From the NCBI RefSeq assembly GCF_900167135.1, contig NZ_FUWZ01000001.1, forward strand, positions 744,001 through 808,000: a stretch of DNA of 64,000 bases, in the 5' to 3' direction. Position numbers and translations under genes: made by a program. This stretch comes from Chitinophaga eiseniae. Lineage in GTDB: Bacteria; Bacteroidota; Bacteroidia; Chitinophagales; Chitinophagaceae. Of this stretch, positions 19,620 through 27,348 are shown piece after piece (position 1 is the first letter of the stretch; every line of letters starts with the position of its first letter). The notes under the pieces were generated by a model, which did not search any database, had not been told where the DNA came from, and saw only the letters and a list, made by a program, of their open reading frames with translations.

Positions 19620-20582
19620 TTAGAAGAGACCACCTTTTTTGAGGGTAACTTTACCCTGACCGATTTTATAACCGTTGTGATAGATTTCAACAGTATAATC
19701 ACCTACTTTATAGTCGGAGTTCTGTTTCCAGTCCATGGATACGGATTGTTTCTGACCAGTTACGTAAGCGACTGTTTTTTTGGTGGTGTACAGTTTCTCT
19801 GTACCGTCTTCCAGGGTGAACCTGCCGGAACCCAGTGCTTCTACAGCCAGCGGGGTGTTATCAGGAGCAGTGATCGCCACGAAAATTTCTTTGTCACCGG
19901 TAGGTGCAATTCTGTTATCATCCAGCTCGAAGCTTACCCGCATCATGTCTGCGCGTTTGGCTTTGGAAGTTTCCACTTCCTTGCCGTTGTGTTTTACGCG
20001 AAGCGGCAGCAGCTGGATGTTGGAGGCATGTAATACAGAGCCAAGGTCTACTTGTTTGTTCAGGCTGTCTTTTACCACGCTCACGGAGTCCCTTTCCTTG
20101 CGGGCTACGTCTCTTTCACCGGCCAGTACAATTTTTTCACCTTCCAGGCGCTCGATGGTTTCCTGATAACCTTCAATGTTGGTTTTCAGCTGTTCAATCA
20201 GGCGACGTGCTTCTGCCAGTTGTGCCTGCGTTGCATTTTTATTGCTCAGGATGCTGGAAATACGGGCTTTCATATCCTGAATTTCTTTGTCCTTGGTTTT
20301 AACAAGGCTATCCATGCGGGTATTCTGGGAAATCAGGTCGTCCAGACGGGCGTTGGCAGCATTATATTCCTGTTGTAAGGCATCACGGGAAGAAGAAATG
20401 GAATCTATCTGAACAGTCTTTTGTGCGATTTGCTCACCGGATTTATTTTTGTCGTACAGCATATAAATCCATGTACCTGCCAGTGCAGCGATTAAAATAC
20501 CGTAAATTAGACCATTGCGGCTGCGTGGTTTTTCTGGTCCGGGTGAACCCGGTGCAGGTGTGTTAAAAGTGTTCTCAGTCAT
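19620..20582 (-). CDS. Membrane-anchored coiled-coil protein of unknown function
   Basis: I do not recognise a named family, although similar proteins are common in Bacteroidota. The 320 residues show a Pro-rich cytoplasmic start (residues 1-22), one membrane segment (GLIYGILIAALAGTWIYML, about 25-43), a long coiled coil rich in Gln, Glu, Arg and Lys (about 50-175), and a C-terminal domain of mainly beta strands (about 180-320) with EIFVAITAPDNTPL and DYTVEIYHNGYKIGQG. The topology suggests a periplasmic coiled coil ending in a beta-sandwich, perhaps a structural or envelope-spacing protein. It is monocistronic, with its own terminator and a candidate -7 box at 20630. Confidence 0.88.
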   Translation of the reverse strand: MTENTFNTPAPGSPGPEKPRSRNGLIYGILIAALAGTWIYMLYDKNKSGEQIAQKTVQIDSISSSRDALQQEYNAANARLDDLISQNTRMDSLVKTKDKEIQDMKARISSILSNKNATQAQLAEARRLIEQLKTNIEGYQETIERLEGEKIVLAGERDVARKERDSVSVVKDSLNKQVDLGSVLHASNIQLLPLRVKHNGKEVETSKAKRADMMRVSFELDDNRIAPTGDKEIFVAITAPDNTPLAVEALGSGRFTLEDGTEKLYTTKKTVAYVTGQKQSVSMDWKQNSDYKVGDYTVEIYHNGYKIGQGKVTLKKGGLF

Positions 20583-20629
20583 AGTTGTTTGTTTTATGTT
20601 TAATTGTTATATGGTTAAAAATCGTTATT

Positions 20630-20637
20630 CAAAAATA
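20630..20637 (-). promoter_or_regulatory. Candidate -7 box for the coiled-coil protein gene
   Basis: On the minus strand this reads TATTTTTG, a full match to TAnnTTTG. A TTTG lies at 20661-20664 with a 23-base spacer, longer than usual. Confidence 0.5.
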
Positions 20638-20684
20638 GTATAATAATATCTATATTTTATCAAACCCATAAAAGTCTTCAAAAC

Positions 20685-21410
20685 GTGTTACCTAATATAG
20701 GATTAGATCAATTATTGTTGTTGGACATAGAGACCACTCCGGCTACGGCGGCATTGGAACAGTTGCCGGACAATATGCAACGGCTCTGGGGAGAAAAAAT
20801 GGCAAAAACTGCGCCAGAATCCGAAAACGAAGCGGAAGTATACGCTGACAGGGCAGGCATCTACGCCGAATTTGGAAAAATTATATGTATATCTGTAGGC
20901 TTCTTCAGCCTGGAAAATAATGCCTATCATTTGCGGATGAAATCGTTTTATGATGACGATGAATCAATTGTGCTCAATGGTTTTTTAGCATTAGTAGATA
21001 AATTCCATACGAAGTACCCCCACTTCCAGTTCGCCGGTCATAACATAAAAGAATTTGATATTCCGTTTATTTGCCGCCGGTCTGTTATTCATCAGTTATC
21101 TTTGCCCAAACCTTTACAACTGCACGGGTTCAAACCATGGGAAATGCCCATGCTCGACACCCTGCATCTCTGGCGCTTCGGAGACGTACGCCATTATATC
21201 TCCCTGAAACTGCTCACCGCCGTACTGGGCATCGAAACGCCCAAAGATGATATCGACGGCAGCATGGTAGGGAAAGTATATTGGAAAGACCACGACCTGG
21301 AAAGGATCGTGGCCTACTGCCAGAAAGATGTAACAGCCGTAGCCCAGCTACTGCTCCGGTTTAAAAGACTACCCCTCTTACGGGAAGAACAGGTGACCCT
21401 GGTGAAATAA
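20685..21410 (+). CDS. 3'-5' exonuclease, DnaQ-like / PolB exonuclease-related
   Basis: A 241-residue protein with the DEDD exonuclease pattern: LLLLDIETTP (Asp and Glu of Exo I, about residue 14), AGHNIKEFDIPFI (Exo II, about 120) and YCQKDVTAVAQLLLRF (Exo III, about 215). It belongs to the predicted exonucleases related to the PolB proofreading domain. The start is GTG at 20685, giving MLPNIGLDQ with the first strand intact. It ends 18 bases before holA, so the two replication or repair genes are probably cotranscribed. The substrate is unknown. It is cytoplasmic. Confidence 0.9.
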   Translation: MLPNIGLDQLLLLDIETTPATAALEQLPDNMQRLWGEKMAKTAPESENEAEVYADRAGIYAEFGKIICISVGFFSLENNAYHLRMKSFYDDDESIVLNGFLALVDKFHTKYPHFQFAGHNIKEFDIPFICRRSVIHQLSLPKPLQLHGFKPWEMPMLDTLHLWRFGDVRHYISLKLLTAVLGIETPKDDIDGSMVGKVYWKDHDLERIVAYCQKDVTAVAQLLLRFKRLPLLREEQVTLVK

Positions 21411-21428
21411 ACCAGGCCAAACCCACAA

Positions 21429-22433
21429 ATGCAGATCATGGAATATCAGGATATCATACGCGACTGGAAACAAAAGAAATTCAAGCCGCTCTACTGGCTG
21501 GAAGGAGACGAAGAGTTTTTTATCGACCAGGTGACCGCCTACGCGGAACACGACCTGCTCGATGAAGCGGAGAAGGGGTTTAACCTCACGGTACTTTATG
21601 GAAAAGATACCGACTGGGCCGCTGTCGTCAACGCCTGCCGCCGCTATCCCATGTTTGCGGAAAAACAGGTGGTGGTGCTCAAGGAAGCCCAGTCCATGCG
21701 CGACCTGCTCAAACTGGAAGGCTACATCGATAACCTCATGCCATCAACGGTATTCGTGGTGGCCCATAAACAGGGCAAAATCGACGGTCGCAGCAAAATG
21801 GCCAAACTCATTAAAGAGAAAGGCGTCCTGCTGTCTACCAAAAAAATGTACGATAACCAGTTGCCCGCCTGGGTGGAAGCCTACGTCAACAGCCGGGAAC
21901 TGGCCATCACACAAAAAGCTGCCATCCTGCTGGTAGACCATATCGGCAACGACCTTTCCCGCATCGCCAACGAAATAGACAAACTGCTGGTCAATCTGCC
22001 GGCAGGCAAAAAAATAGATGAAGGGGATATCGAGAAATATGTAGGCATCAGCAAGGAATACAACGTATTTGAATTGCAAAACGCCCTCGGACAAAAGAAC
22101 GCCGAAAAGGTATTCCGCATCGTCGCTTATTTTGCTGCCAATCCCAAAGCTGCCCCTATCCAGATGACGCTGCCCGCCCTGTATAATTTCTTCGCCAAAG
22201 TAAACCTGATCTTCGGGGTGAAAGGCGGCGAAAAGGAAATCGCCGCGGCACTGGGCGTACACCCGTTTTTTGTGAAGGATTATATGGCCGCCGCCCGTCA
22301 ATATGGCCCGGAAGGCGCGGAAAAAGCCATCCTGCTGCTACAGCAGTACAACCTGCGCAGCATCGGTATCAACGACGCAGGGGTGGAAGACGGAGAACTG
22401 ATGAAGGAACTGATGTATAAAGTAATGAACTGA
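21429..22433 (+). CDS. holA: DNA polymerase III delta subunit
   Basis: HolA is the clamp-loader subunit that opens the beta sliding clamp. The 334-residue protein has the family opening with KPLYWLEGDEEFFIDQVTAY (residues 18-37), the region that replaces a P-loop, then RYPMFAEKQVVVLKEAQ and a helical collar domain toward the C terminus. Two ATGs (21429 and 21438) give nearly the same protein. It follows the exonuclease gene by 18 bases and precedes a small membrane protein gene by 15 bases, suggesting one transcript of three genes. Confidence 0.93.
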   Translation: MQIMEYQDIIRDWKQKKFKPLYWLEGDEEFFIDQVTAYAEHDLLDEAEKGFNLTVLYGKDTDWAAVVNACRRYPMFAEKQVVVLKEAQSMRDLLKLEGYIDNLMPSTVFVVAHKQGKIDGRSKMAKLIKEKGVLLSTKKMYDNQLPAWVEAYVNSRELAITQKAAILLVDHIGNDLSRIANEIDKLLVNLPAGKKIDEGDIEKYVGISKEYNVFELQNALGQKNAEKVFRIVAYFAANPKAAPIQMTLPALYNFFAKVNLIFGVKGGEKEIAAALGVHPFFVKDYMAAARQYGPEGAEKAILLLQQYNLRSIGINDAGVEDGELMKELMYKVMN

Positions 22434-22448
22434 TTAAATCATAGCTGA

Positions 22449-22718
22449 ATGCACCCCGTATTACGTATCATACTAGGTATTGCTGTGCTGCTGGCCGGCC
22501 TCTATGCACTATTCTCCACGGTAACGTTTATCAGGGTGATGGTGAATCTGCATCCGGTAGTGAAAAACGGCGGCTATACGACCGGGTATGTGCTGCAGGC
22601 AGCAGGAATGCTGGGCGGGGGACTGGTATTGACCACTTATTTCTTCTACAGGGCCTATAAGCTGTTGAAACCCCGGAAAAAAGAGGCGCCAATCGAGTTT
22701 CTGGGAGAAGAGTTCTAA
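22449..22718 (+). CDS. Small two-helix membrane protein, unknown function
   Basis: An 89-residue protein with two predicted membrane segments: VLRIILGIAVLLAGLYALF (about residues 4-22) and YVLQAAGMLGGGLVLTTYFF (about 47-66), then a basic KLLKPRKK stretch and an acidic tail. I recognise no family. It starts 15 bases after holA. Its stop codon (22716-22718) overlaps the ribF stop on the other strand (22715-22717), leaving no space for a terminator between the two convergent genes. Confidence 0.75.
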   Translation: MHPVLRIILGIAVLLAGLYALFSTVTFIRVMVNLHPVVKNGGYTTGYVLQAAGMLGGGLVLTTYFFYRAYKLLKPRKKEAPIEFLGEEF

Positions 22719-23656
22719 ACCTTTGCCTTTAAGATCTCCCGCGATTTCGCAGAATCCTTGTCCATCTGCACAATCAGGTCTTTGATGTCGTCAAACTTCT
22801 GATTGGCGCGGATATATTCCACAAAATAGACGGTCAGCTCCTTGCCGTACAGGTCTTCATTAAAATCAAACAGGTGTACTTCGAGGCGCAGATCGGTGCC
22901 ATTGAAGGTAGGGCGGAAGCCGATGCTCATCACGGCAGGCTGGGGAGCTTCATGTCCGGGAACATCCACCCATATGGCGTAGATCCCTTCTGCGGGAATG
23001 AGTTTGCGTTCGTCTTTCAGGTGCAGGTTGGCCGTGGGATAACCCAGCTGGCGGCCCATCTTGTCGCCATGCACCACGGTGCCGCTCAGGAAATAAGGGT
23101 ACTCCAGCAGTTGATTGGCCAGCAATACCTCGCCCTCCTGCAGGCTTTTGCGGATTTTGGTAGAACTCACGGTCAGGTCGTTGACAACCTGCTGGGGAAT
23201 CTCCACCAGCCGGAAACCGTACTGCTGCTGTTCTGCTTCCAGCAGTTCCAGTCCGCCTTCACGGTTATGTCCAAAACGGTGGTCATAACCAATAATTATG
23301 GTGTGTGGCTTGAAACGCGCTACCAGGAAGTCTTCCAGATATTCGCGGGCGGAGAGCTCGGAAAACGCTTTGGTGAAGGGTACCACCACCAGGTGATCAA
23401 TGCCTGCCCGTTCCAGCAGGGCGATCTTTTCCGGCAGGGTGGTGAGCAACCGGATATTATTGGGGCGCGGCGCCAGTACTTCCCGCGGGTGCGGGTCAAA
23501 GGTGACGATCACGGTCTCTCCGTCACACTCCGCAGCAGCCTGCTCCAGTTGTTGTATAATGAAGCGGTGTCCTGCATGTACGCCATCAAAAGTGCCTATC
23601 GTGATAATGGCATTACCAAATTCCGGTAAATGCTTTAAGTCCCTGTGAACCTGCAT
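22715..23656 (-). CDS. ribF: Bifunctional riboflavin kinase / FAD synthetase
   Basis: RibF converts riboflavin to FMN and then FAD. The N-terminal nucleotidyltransferase shows GTFDGVHAGHR (about residues 19-29) with the HxGH motif, and PFTKAFSELSAREYLEDF further on. The C-terminal flavokinase domain begins near residue 185 with GDKMGRQLGYPTANL. I choose the ATG at 23656 (MQVHRDLKHLPEFGNAIITI) over an in-frame ATG 27 bases upstream because it gives the normal family N terminus of a 313-residue protein. FAD supplied here is needed by SdhA and protoporphyrinogen oxidase. Its 3' end overlaps the convergent small membrane gene. Confidence 0.95.
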   Translation of the reverse strand: MQVHRDLKHLPEFGNAIITIGTFDGVHAGHRFIIQQLEQAAAECDGETVIVTFDPHPREVLAPRPNNIRLLTTLPEKIALLERAGIDHLVVVPFTKAFSELSAREYLEDFLVARFKPHTIIIGYDHRFGHNREGGLELLEAEQQQYGFRLVEIPQQVVNDLTVSSTKIRKSLQEGEVLLANQLLEYPYFLSGTVVHGDKMGRQLGYPTANLHLKDERKLIPAEGIYAIWVDVPGHEAPQPAVMSIGFRPTFNGTDLRLEVHLFDFNEDLYGKELTVYFVEYIRANQKFDDIKDLIVQMDKDSAKSREILKAKV

Positions 23657-23684
23657 ATAATTCAATAACATCAAAAATGCCATG

Positions 23685-23692
23685 CAAATCTA
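23685..23692 (-). promoter_or_regulatory. Candidate -7 box for ribF
   Basis: Reads TAGATTTG on the minus strand, about 28 bases before the chosen ribF start. No clear -33 element is seen. No FMN riboswitch is visible. Confidence 0.45.
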
Positions 23693-23725
23693 ACACATTC
23701 AGCGGGCATTATGCAGGGAATCTGT

Positions 23726-23733
23726 TACTTTTG
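23726..23733 (+). promoter_or_regulatory. Candidate -7 box for purM
   Basis: TACTTTTG followed by CAGCC, a full match to TAnnTTTG with the extended C seen at other promoters in this window. The GTG start at 23776 leaves a leader of about 40 bases. Confidence 0.6.
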
Positions 23734-23775
23734 CAGCCAGATTATTTCTTTATTTTCATTTTTATTTGATTTCCG

Positions 23776-24954
23776 GTGGATAATAATATTTACGCCAAAC
23801 GTGGTGTTTCAGCTGGCAAGGAAGATGTGCACAATGCCATTAAAAATATTGATAAAGGCCTGTTTCCGAAGGCGTTCTGCAAAATAGTGCCGGATATCCT
23901 GGGTGGCGACGAAGCTTATTGCAATATTATGCATGCGGACGGCGCCGGTACCAAATCCTCCCTGGCCTACATGTACTGGAAGGAAACCGGCGATCTGAGC
24001 GTATGGAAAGGCATTGCACAGGATGCTATTATCATGAACATGGACGACCTGCTCTGCGTAGGCGCCACAGACAATATCCTGCTGTCTTCCACCATCGGCC
24101 GTAATAAACAGCTGCTGCCCGGTGAAGTGATCGCCGCTATCATCAACGGCACCGAAGATATCCTCGCGGAACTGCGCAAACACGGTATCAGCATCTATTC
24201 CACCGGCGGAGAAACCGCGGACGTGGGCGACCTGGTACGCACCATCATCGTGGATTCTACGGTGACAGCCCGCATGAAACGCAGCGATGTGATCTCCAAC
24301 GATCGCATTCAGGCCGGCGATGTGGTAGTAGGGCTGGCCTCCTATGGACAAGCGGCTTACGAAACCGAATATAACGGCGGTATGGGCAGCAACGGCCTTA
24401 CCAGCGCCCGCCACGATGTGTTCAATAAGGCCATGGCCGCAAAATATCCTGAAAGCTACGATCCGGGCATCCCGGCTGAACTGGTGTTCAGCGGTAAAAA
24501 AGCCCTGACAGATAAAATAGATATCCCCGGCTTCGGCGCCATCGACGCCGGTAAACTGGTGCTGTCACCCACCCGTACCTATGCGCCGGTGATCAAAAAG
24601 GTGCTGGAACAGTTCCGTCCGCAGATACACGGAATGGTACACTGTAGCGGTGGTGCGCAGACCAAGGTGCTGCATTTCATCGAAAACCTGCATGTCATCA
24701 AAGACAACCTGTTCCCCGTACCACCGCTGTTTACCCTGATCCAGGAACAGTCCGGCACCTCCTGGAAAGAAATGTACCAGGTGTTCAATATGGGCCACCG
24801 GATGGAATTGTATGTACCGGAAGCGATTGCGGCGGACATCATCAGCATTTCCAAAAGCTTTAATATCGACGCACAGATCATCGGAAGAGTAGAAGCTGCA
24901 GAACAGAAGCAAGTCACCGTAAAAGCGCCGGCAGGCACTTTTATTTACCAATAA
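23776..24954 (+). CDS. purM: Phosphoribosylformylglycinamidine cyclo-ligase (AIR synthase)
   Basis: PurM closes the imidazole ring in purine synthesis using ATP. The start is GTG at 23776, giving MDNNIYAKRGVSAGKEDVHN, the usual Bacteroidota opening; no in-frame ATG precedes it. The N-terminal AIRS domain includes HADGAGTKSSLAYMYW (about residues 53-68), with a following QDAIIMNMDDLLCVGA segment that holds the metal and phosphate contacts. The 392-residue length is longer than the roughly 345 of E. coli PurM but usual for this phylum. It stands alone; the next gene is convergent, with a hairpin terminator between. Confidence 0.93.
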   Translation: MDNNIYAKRGVSAGKEDVHNAIKNIDKGLFPKAFCKIVPDILGGDEAYCNIMHADGAGTKSSLAYMYWKETGDLSVWKGIAQDAIIMNMDDLLCVGATDNILLSSTIGRNKQLLPGEVIAAIINGTEDILAELRKHGISIYSTGGETADVGDLVRTIIVDSTVTARMKRSDVISNDRIQAGDVVVGLASYGQAAYETEYNGGMGSNGLTSARHDVFNKAMAAKYPESYDPGIPAELVFSGKKALTDKIDIPGFGAIDAGKLVLSPTRTYAPVIKKVLEQFRPQIHGMVHCSGGAQTKVLHFIENLHVIKDNLFPVPPLFTLIQEQSGTSWKEMYQVFNMGHRMELYVPEAIAADIISISKSFNIDAQIIGRVEAAEQKQVTVKAPAGTFIYQ

Positions 24955-24981
24955 CAGCAACTTGTTTTAAGATAAAAAATA

Positions 24982-25016
24982 AGCGCCGGGCCTGTCAGGT
25001 CCGGCGCTGTTGTTTT
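24982..25016. terminator. Terminator between purM and the M56 gene
   Basis: AGCGCCGGGCC (24982-24992) pairs with GGTCCGGCGCT (24998-25008), one G-T pair, followed by T-rich sequence on the plus strand and by T residues on the minus strand. Confidence 0.85.
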
Positions 25017-25037
25017 AGTTTTAGCAAAAATGGACGA

Positions 25038-26723
25038 TTATTGTTGTAATGTAAAACGTATGGGCAGGTTAAACTGAACAGCGACATTCCTGCCGTTTTG
25101 TTTGCCGGCTATCCACTCAGGCATGGCATTTACCACCCGGATGGCTTCTTCTTCGAGACCGTTTCCTTTGGCGGCGCCTACTGTTCTGGTGTCTTTGATT
25201 TTTCCTTCCTTGTCTACCACAAACTGTACGAATACGGTACCGGCGGTCTTTTTCTCCCTAGCTTCTTTAGGATACCGGATATTCTTTGACAGGTATTGCA
25301 CCAGCGCTTCCTCGCCACCTACGAATGTTGGCGGGTTTTCCACAAAGGTGAAGATCTCTTCTTTGACGGCAGAGGGTTGGAACCGGACCGTATCAGGACG
25401 CTGGCCCATTACCACGGGCGTTTGTTCCTGTAGGGTGAACCGGATGGGGAGTACATATTCAACGGGCACTTTTTTCCCTTTGATTTCTCCCGGTTTCCAT
25501 TGCGGCATGCCTTTGATCACGCGGATACCTTCTTCTTCCAGGCCGCCGCCCAACGGGCGGTTAACGGCTACAGGCTGGGTGACATTACCCTTTTCATCGA
25601 TAATGAAGCGGATCTGAATGGTGCCCTGGATGTCATTTGTCTGAGCTTCTTTCGGATAACGGATGCTTCTGCTGAGGTAGCGGGCCAAACCAGCTTCTCC
25701 TTCAGGGAAAACGGGGCGGATCGTCAGCTTGGCGAGGCTTTGTACTTTTCCGGGGCCGGAGCTGTAGGAAGTGACGTGTACGGGCGGAAGCGTATCTGTT
25801 CCGGATAATACTGGATTGCCGGAGGGTACCAGCGCCCGAATGGCGGAGGGACGCTGGTCTACCACAAAGGCAAGTGAGCAGAAGATAAGGGCGCTGACAG
25901 GCAGCACCAGTATCCTGCGCAAATAGCTGAACCGGGGTTGGCGGAATTGTGTAAGCATAAAAATTCTGCGTTTTATGGGCGGATGGAAAAAATCGTTGGT
26001 AATCGAAAACTGCCGGCTGTTAAAGGCGTTGCGGAGAATGTTTTCGGCATAGCCCGCTACTTCGTTGCCTGCTGCTTTCTGATCGGCGATAAATTCATGC
26101 ACGAGCGACAATTCACGTTTGATGAGGTGAAAGAAAGGGTTGATCCAGCAGAGGGCGGTCACCACTTCCAGCAGCATTTTGTCAATGCTGTGTTTCTCCC
26201 GCAGGTGCACCAGTTCGTGCTGCAGTACCTGTTTGTTCTCCGGGCTGTCGAGGTTGACCTCGGTGTCCCAGAAAATATACCGGAAGAAGGAGAAGGGTGC
26301 TTTCACCCGGGGGCTGCGCGCAAAGCGGAAAGGGGGTATTTCCTGCACGTCGCTGCTGCGTATCAGCCGGCGGATGCCAAAGATGCCGGCGCATAGGCGG
26401 CATAGCAGGAAGACCACTATCAATGCGTAGATAACGGTAAGGGTTATACGTAAATAGTCAGAAGGGCTTGTCGACGGCGTGGCGGCCACTGCCTCCCGCA
26501 GGGTGATGATTTTGCTGGTGTACACTACTACGGCGGAAGGTTGCTCCGAATTGCCGGGTAGCGGGATCTGTAGCAGCGGGGTAACTAACGACACCAGGGT
26601 GATGAGCATCAGGTAATATCGGTTCCAGTGATGAAACCGGTTGTTACGCAGGGCCAGGTGGTAATAACCATACAATAGGGCGCTGCACAGTACGACTTTC
26701 TCCAGGTAGATAAGCGCTGTCAT
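25038..26723 (-). CDS. M56 (BlaR1-like) metallopeptidase with two C-terminal TonB domains
   Basis: A 561-residue inner-membrane protein. Membrane segments lie near residues 5-24, 36-54, 92-112 and about 270-290. The zinc motif HELVH is at 169-173, in the cytoplasmic loop as in BlaR1/MecR1. Two periplasmic TonB C-terminal-like domains follow (about 330-435 and 455-561); each has the RYPKEA segment and ends in LPIRFTLQ, so they are an internal duplication. It is 30 bases after a BlaI-type repressor gene on the same strand. By analogy, it senses an envelope signal and inactivates that repressor. There is no beta-lactam-binding domain, so the signal differs from BlaR1. Confidence 0.88.
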   Translation of the reverse strand: MTALIYLEKVVLCSALLYGYYHLALRNNRFHHWNRYYLMLITLVSLVTPLLQIPLPGNSEQPSAVVVYTSKIITLREAVAATPSTSPSDYLRITLTVIYALIVVFLLCRLCAGIFGIRRLIRSSDVQEIPPFRFARSPRVKAPFSFFRYIFWDTEVNLDSPENKQVLQHELVHLREKHSIDKMLLEVVTALCWINPFFHLIKRELSLVHEFIADQKAAGNEVAGYAENILRNAFNSRQFSITNDFFHPPIKRRIFMLTQFRQPRFSYLRRILVLPVSALIFCSLAFVVDQRPSAIRALVPSGNPVLSGTDTLPPVHVTSYSSGPGKVQSLAKLTIRPVFPEGEAGLARYLSRSIRYPKEAQTNDIQGTIQIRFIIDEKGNVTQPVAVNRPLGGGLEEEGIRVIKGMPQWKPGEIKGKKVPVEYVLPIRFTLQEQTPVVMGQRPDTVRFQPSAVKEEIFTFVENPPTFVGGEEALVQYLSKNIRYPKEAREKKTAGTVFVQFVVDKEGKIKDTRTVGAAKGNGLEEEAIRVVNAMPEWIAGKQNGRNVAVQFNLPIRFTLQQ

Positions 26724-26753
26724 GTGGAATGCTTTTGATGCGGGTGGATGCTG

Positions 26754-27119
26754 TTATTGTTTGTCGTGGTCCTTGATCTTCTTTATCAGTTGCTCCAGGT
26801 CGTTGACACTGATTTCTTTCTCCTTCACGAAAAAGGACACCATGTTACTGAAAGAACCGCCGAAATAACTTTTGGCCAGGCTGTTCAGGGTTTTGTGGCT
26901 GTAGGCCTCCTTGGAGATCAGGGCGTGGTACTGGTGGGATTTACCAAATGCCTTAAAATCCACAAACCCTTTTTCGATCAGGATTTTAACAAGCGTGGAT
27001 ACGGTGTTATAGTGCGGTTTGGGCTCAGGCAGGGCTTCGATAATGTCTTTTACAAAGGCAGGCCCTGTTTGCCAGAGCGCCTGCATGATCTGCTCTTCCG
27101 CTTTGGTAAGCTGTTTCAT
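26754..27119 (-). CDS. BlaI/MecI/CopY family transcriptional repressor
   Basis: A 121-residue winged-helix repressor that dimerises through its C-terminal helices. The DNA-binding part shows LTKAEEQIMQALWQTGPAFV, then NTVSTLVKILIEKGFVDFKA (recognition helix, about residues 38-57), with HQYHALISKEAY in the wing. It is the first gene of a pair with the M56 metallopeptidase, which by family analogy would trigger its cleavage. Two identical dyad sites sit in its promoter (27150-27165 and 27170-27185), indicating autorepression. Confidence 0.92.
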   Translation of the reverse strand: MKQLTKAEEQIMQALWQTGPAFVKDIIEALPEPKPHYNTVSTLVKILIEKGFVDFKAFGKSHQYHALISKEAYSHKTLNSLAKSYFGGSFSNMVSFFVKEKEISVNDLEQLIKKIKDHDKQ

Positions 27120-27140
27120 AGCGAATTTGAATTGTTATTT

Positions 27141-27171
27141 CTAAGGTATAACTAAATATTTAGTTTAACAA
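27141..27171 (-). promoter_or_regulatory. Predicted promoter of the blaI-M56 operon
   Basis: On the minus strand: TTG (27169-27171), 20-base spacer, TACCTTAG (27141-27148), one mismatch from TAnnTTTG. The spacer contains the first dyad operator, and the second overlaps the TTG. Confidence 0.6.
27150..27165. promoter_or_regulatory. Operator 1, perfect 16-base palindrome
   Basis: AACTAAATATTTAGTT, half-sites AACTA and TAGTT six bases apart, lying between the -33 and -7 elements of the blaI promoter. A bound dimer would block RNA polymerase. Assignment to the BlaI-like protein is inferred from position and symmetry. Confidence 0.7.
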
Positions 27172-27185
27172 CTATTTTTTTAGTT
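27170..27185. promoter_or_regulatory. Operator 2, same half-sites
   Basis: AACTA at 27170-27174, six T, then TAGTT at 27181-27185. It has the same half-sites and spacing as operator 1 and starts exactly 20 bases away, about two helical turns, so two dimers could bind on the same face. Confidence 0.65.
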
Positions 27186-27302
27186 TTTGAACAGAAAACT
27201 GTGGGTGGCCTTTTGGCAAATCAGGTGAATGAGCAATCATGTTATCAGCGGTTACGGGGAAATTTGTTAAAAGAAGACACAACGAATTATTTTTTAATTG
27301 GT

Positions 27303-27310
27303 TATTTTTG
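27303..27310 (+). promoter_or_regulatory. Candidate -7 box for ftsE
   Basis: TATTTTTG, full match, 38 bases before the ATG at 27349. No -33 element at the expected distance. Confidence 0.5.
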
Positions 27311-27348
27311 TCGCCATAACGCAGTTTTGCATTAAACAGAACAAGTAC

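Noticed and set aside
23657-23700. FMN riboswitch upstream of ribF
   Set aside because: The sequence upstream of ribF is short and lacks the conserved multi-stem FMN aptamer.
27298-27348. Longer N terminus for the FtsE-like protein
   Set aside because: The upstream start precedes the predicted -7 box, and the added residues do not match the family; the ATG at 27349 is better.
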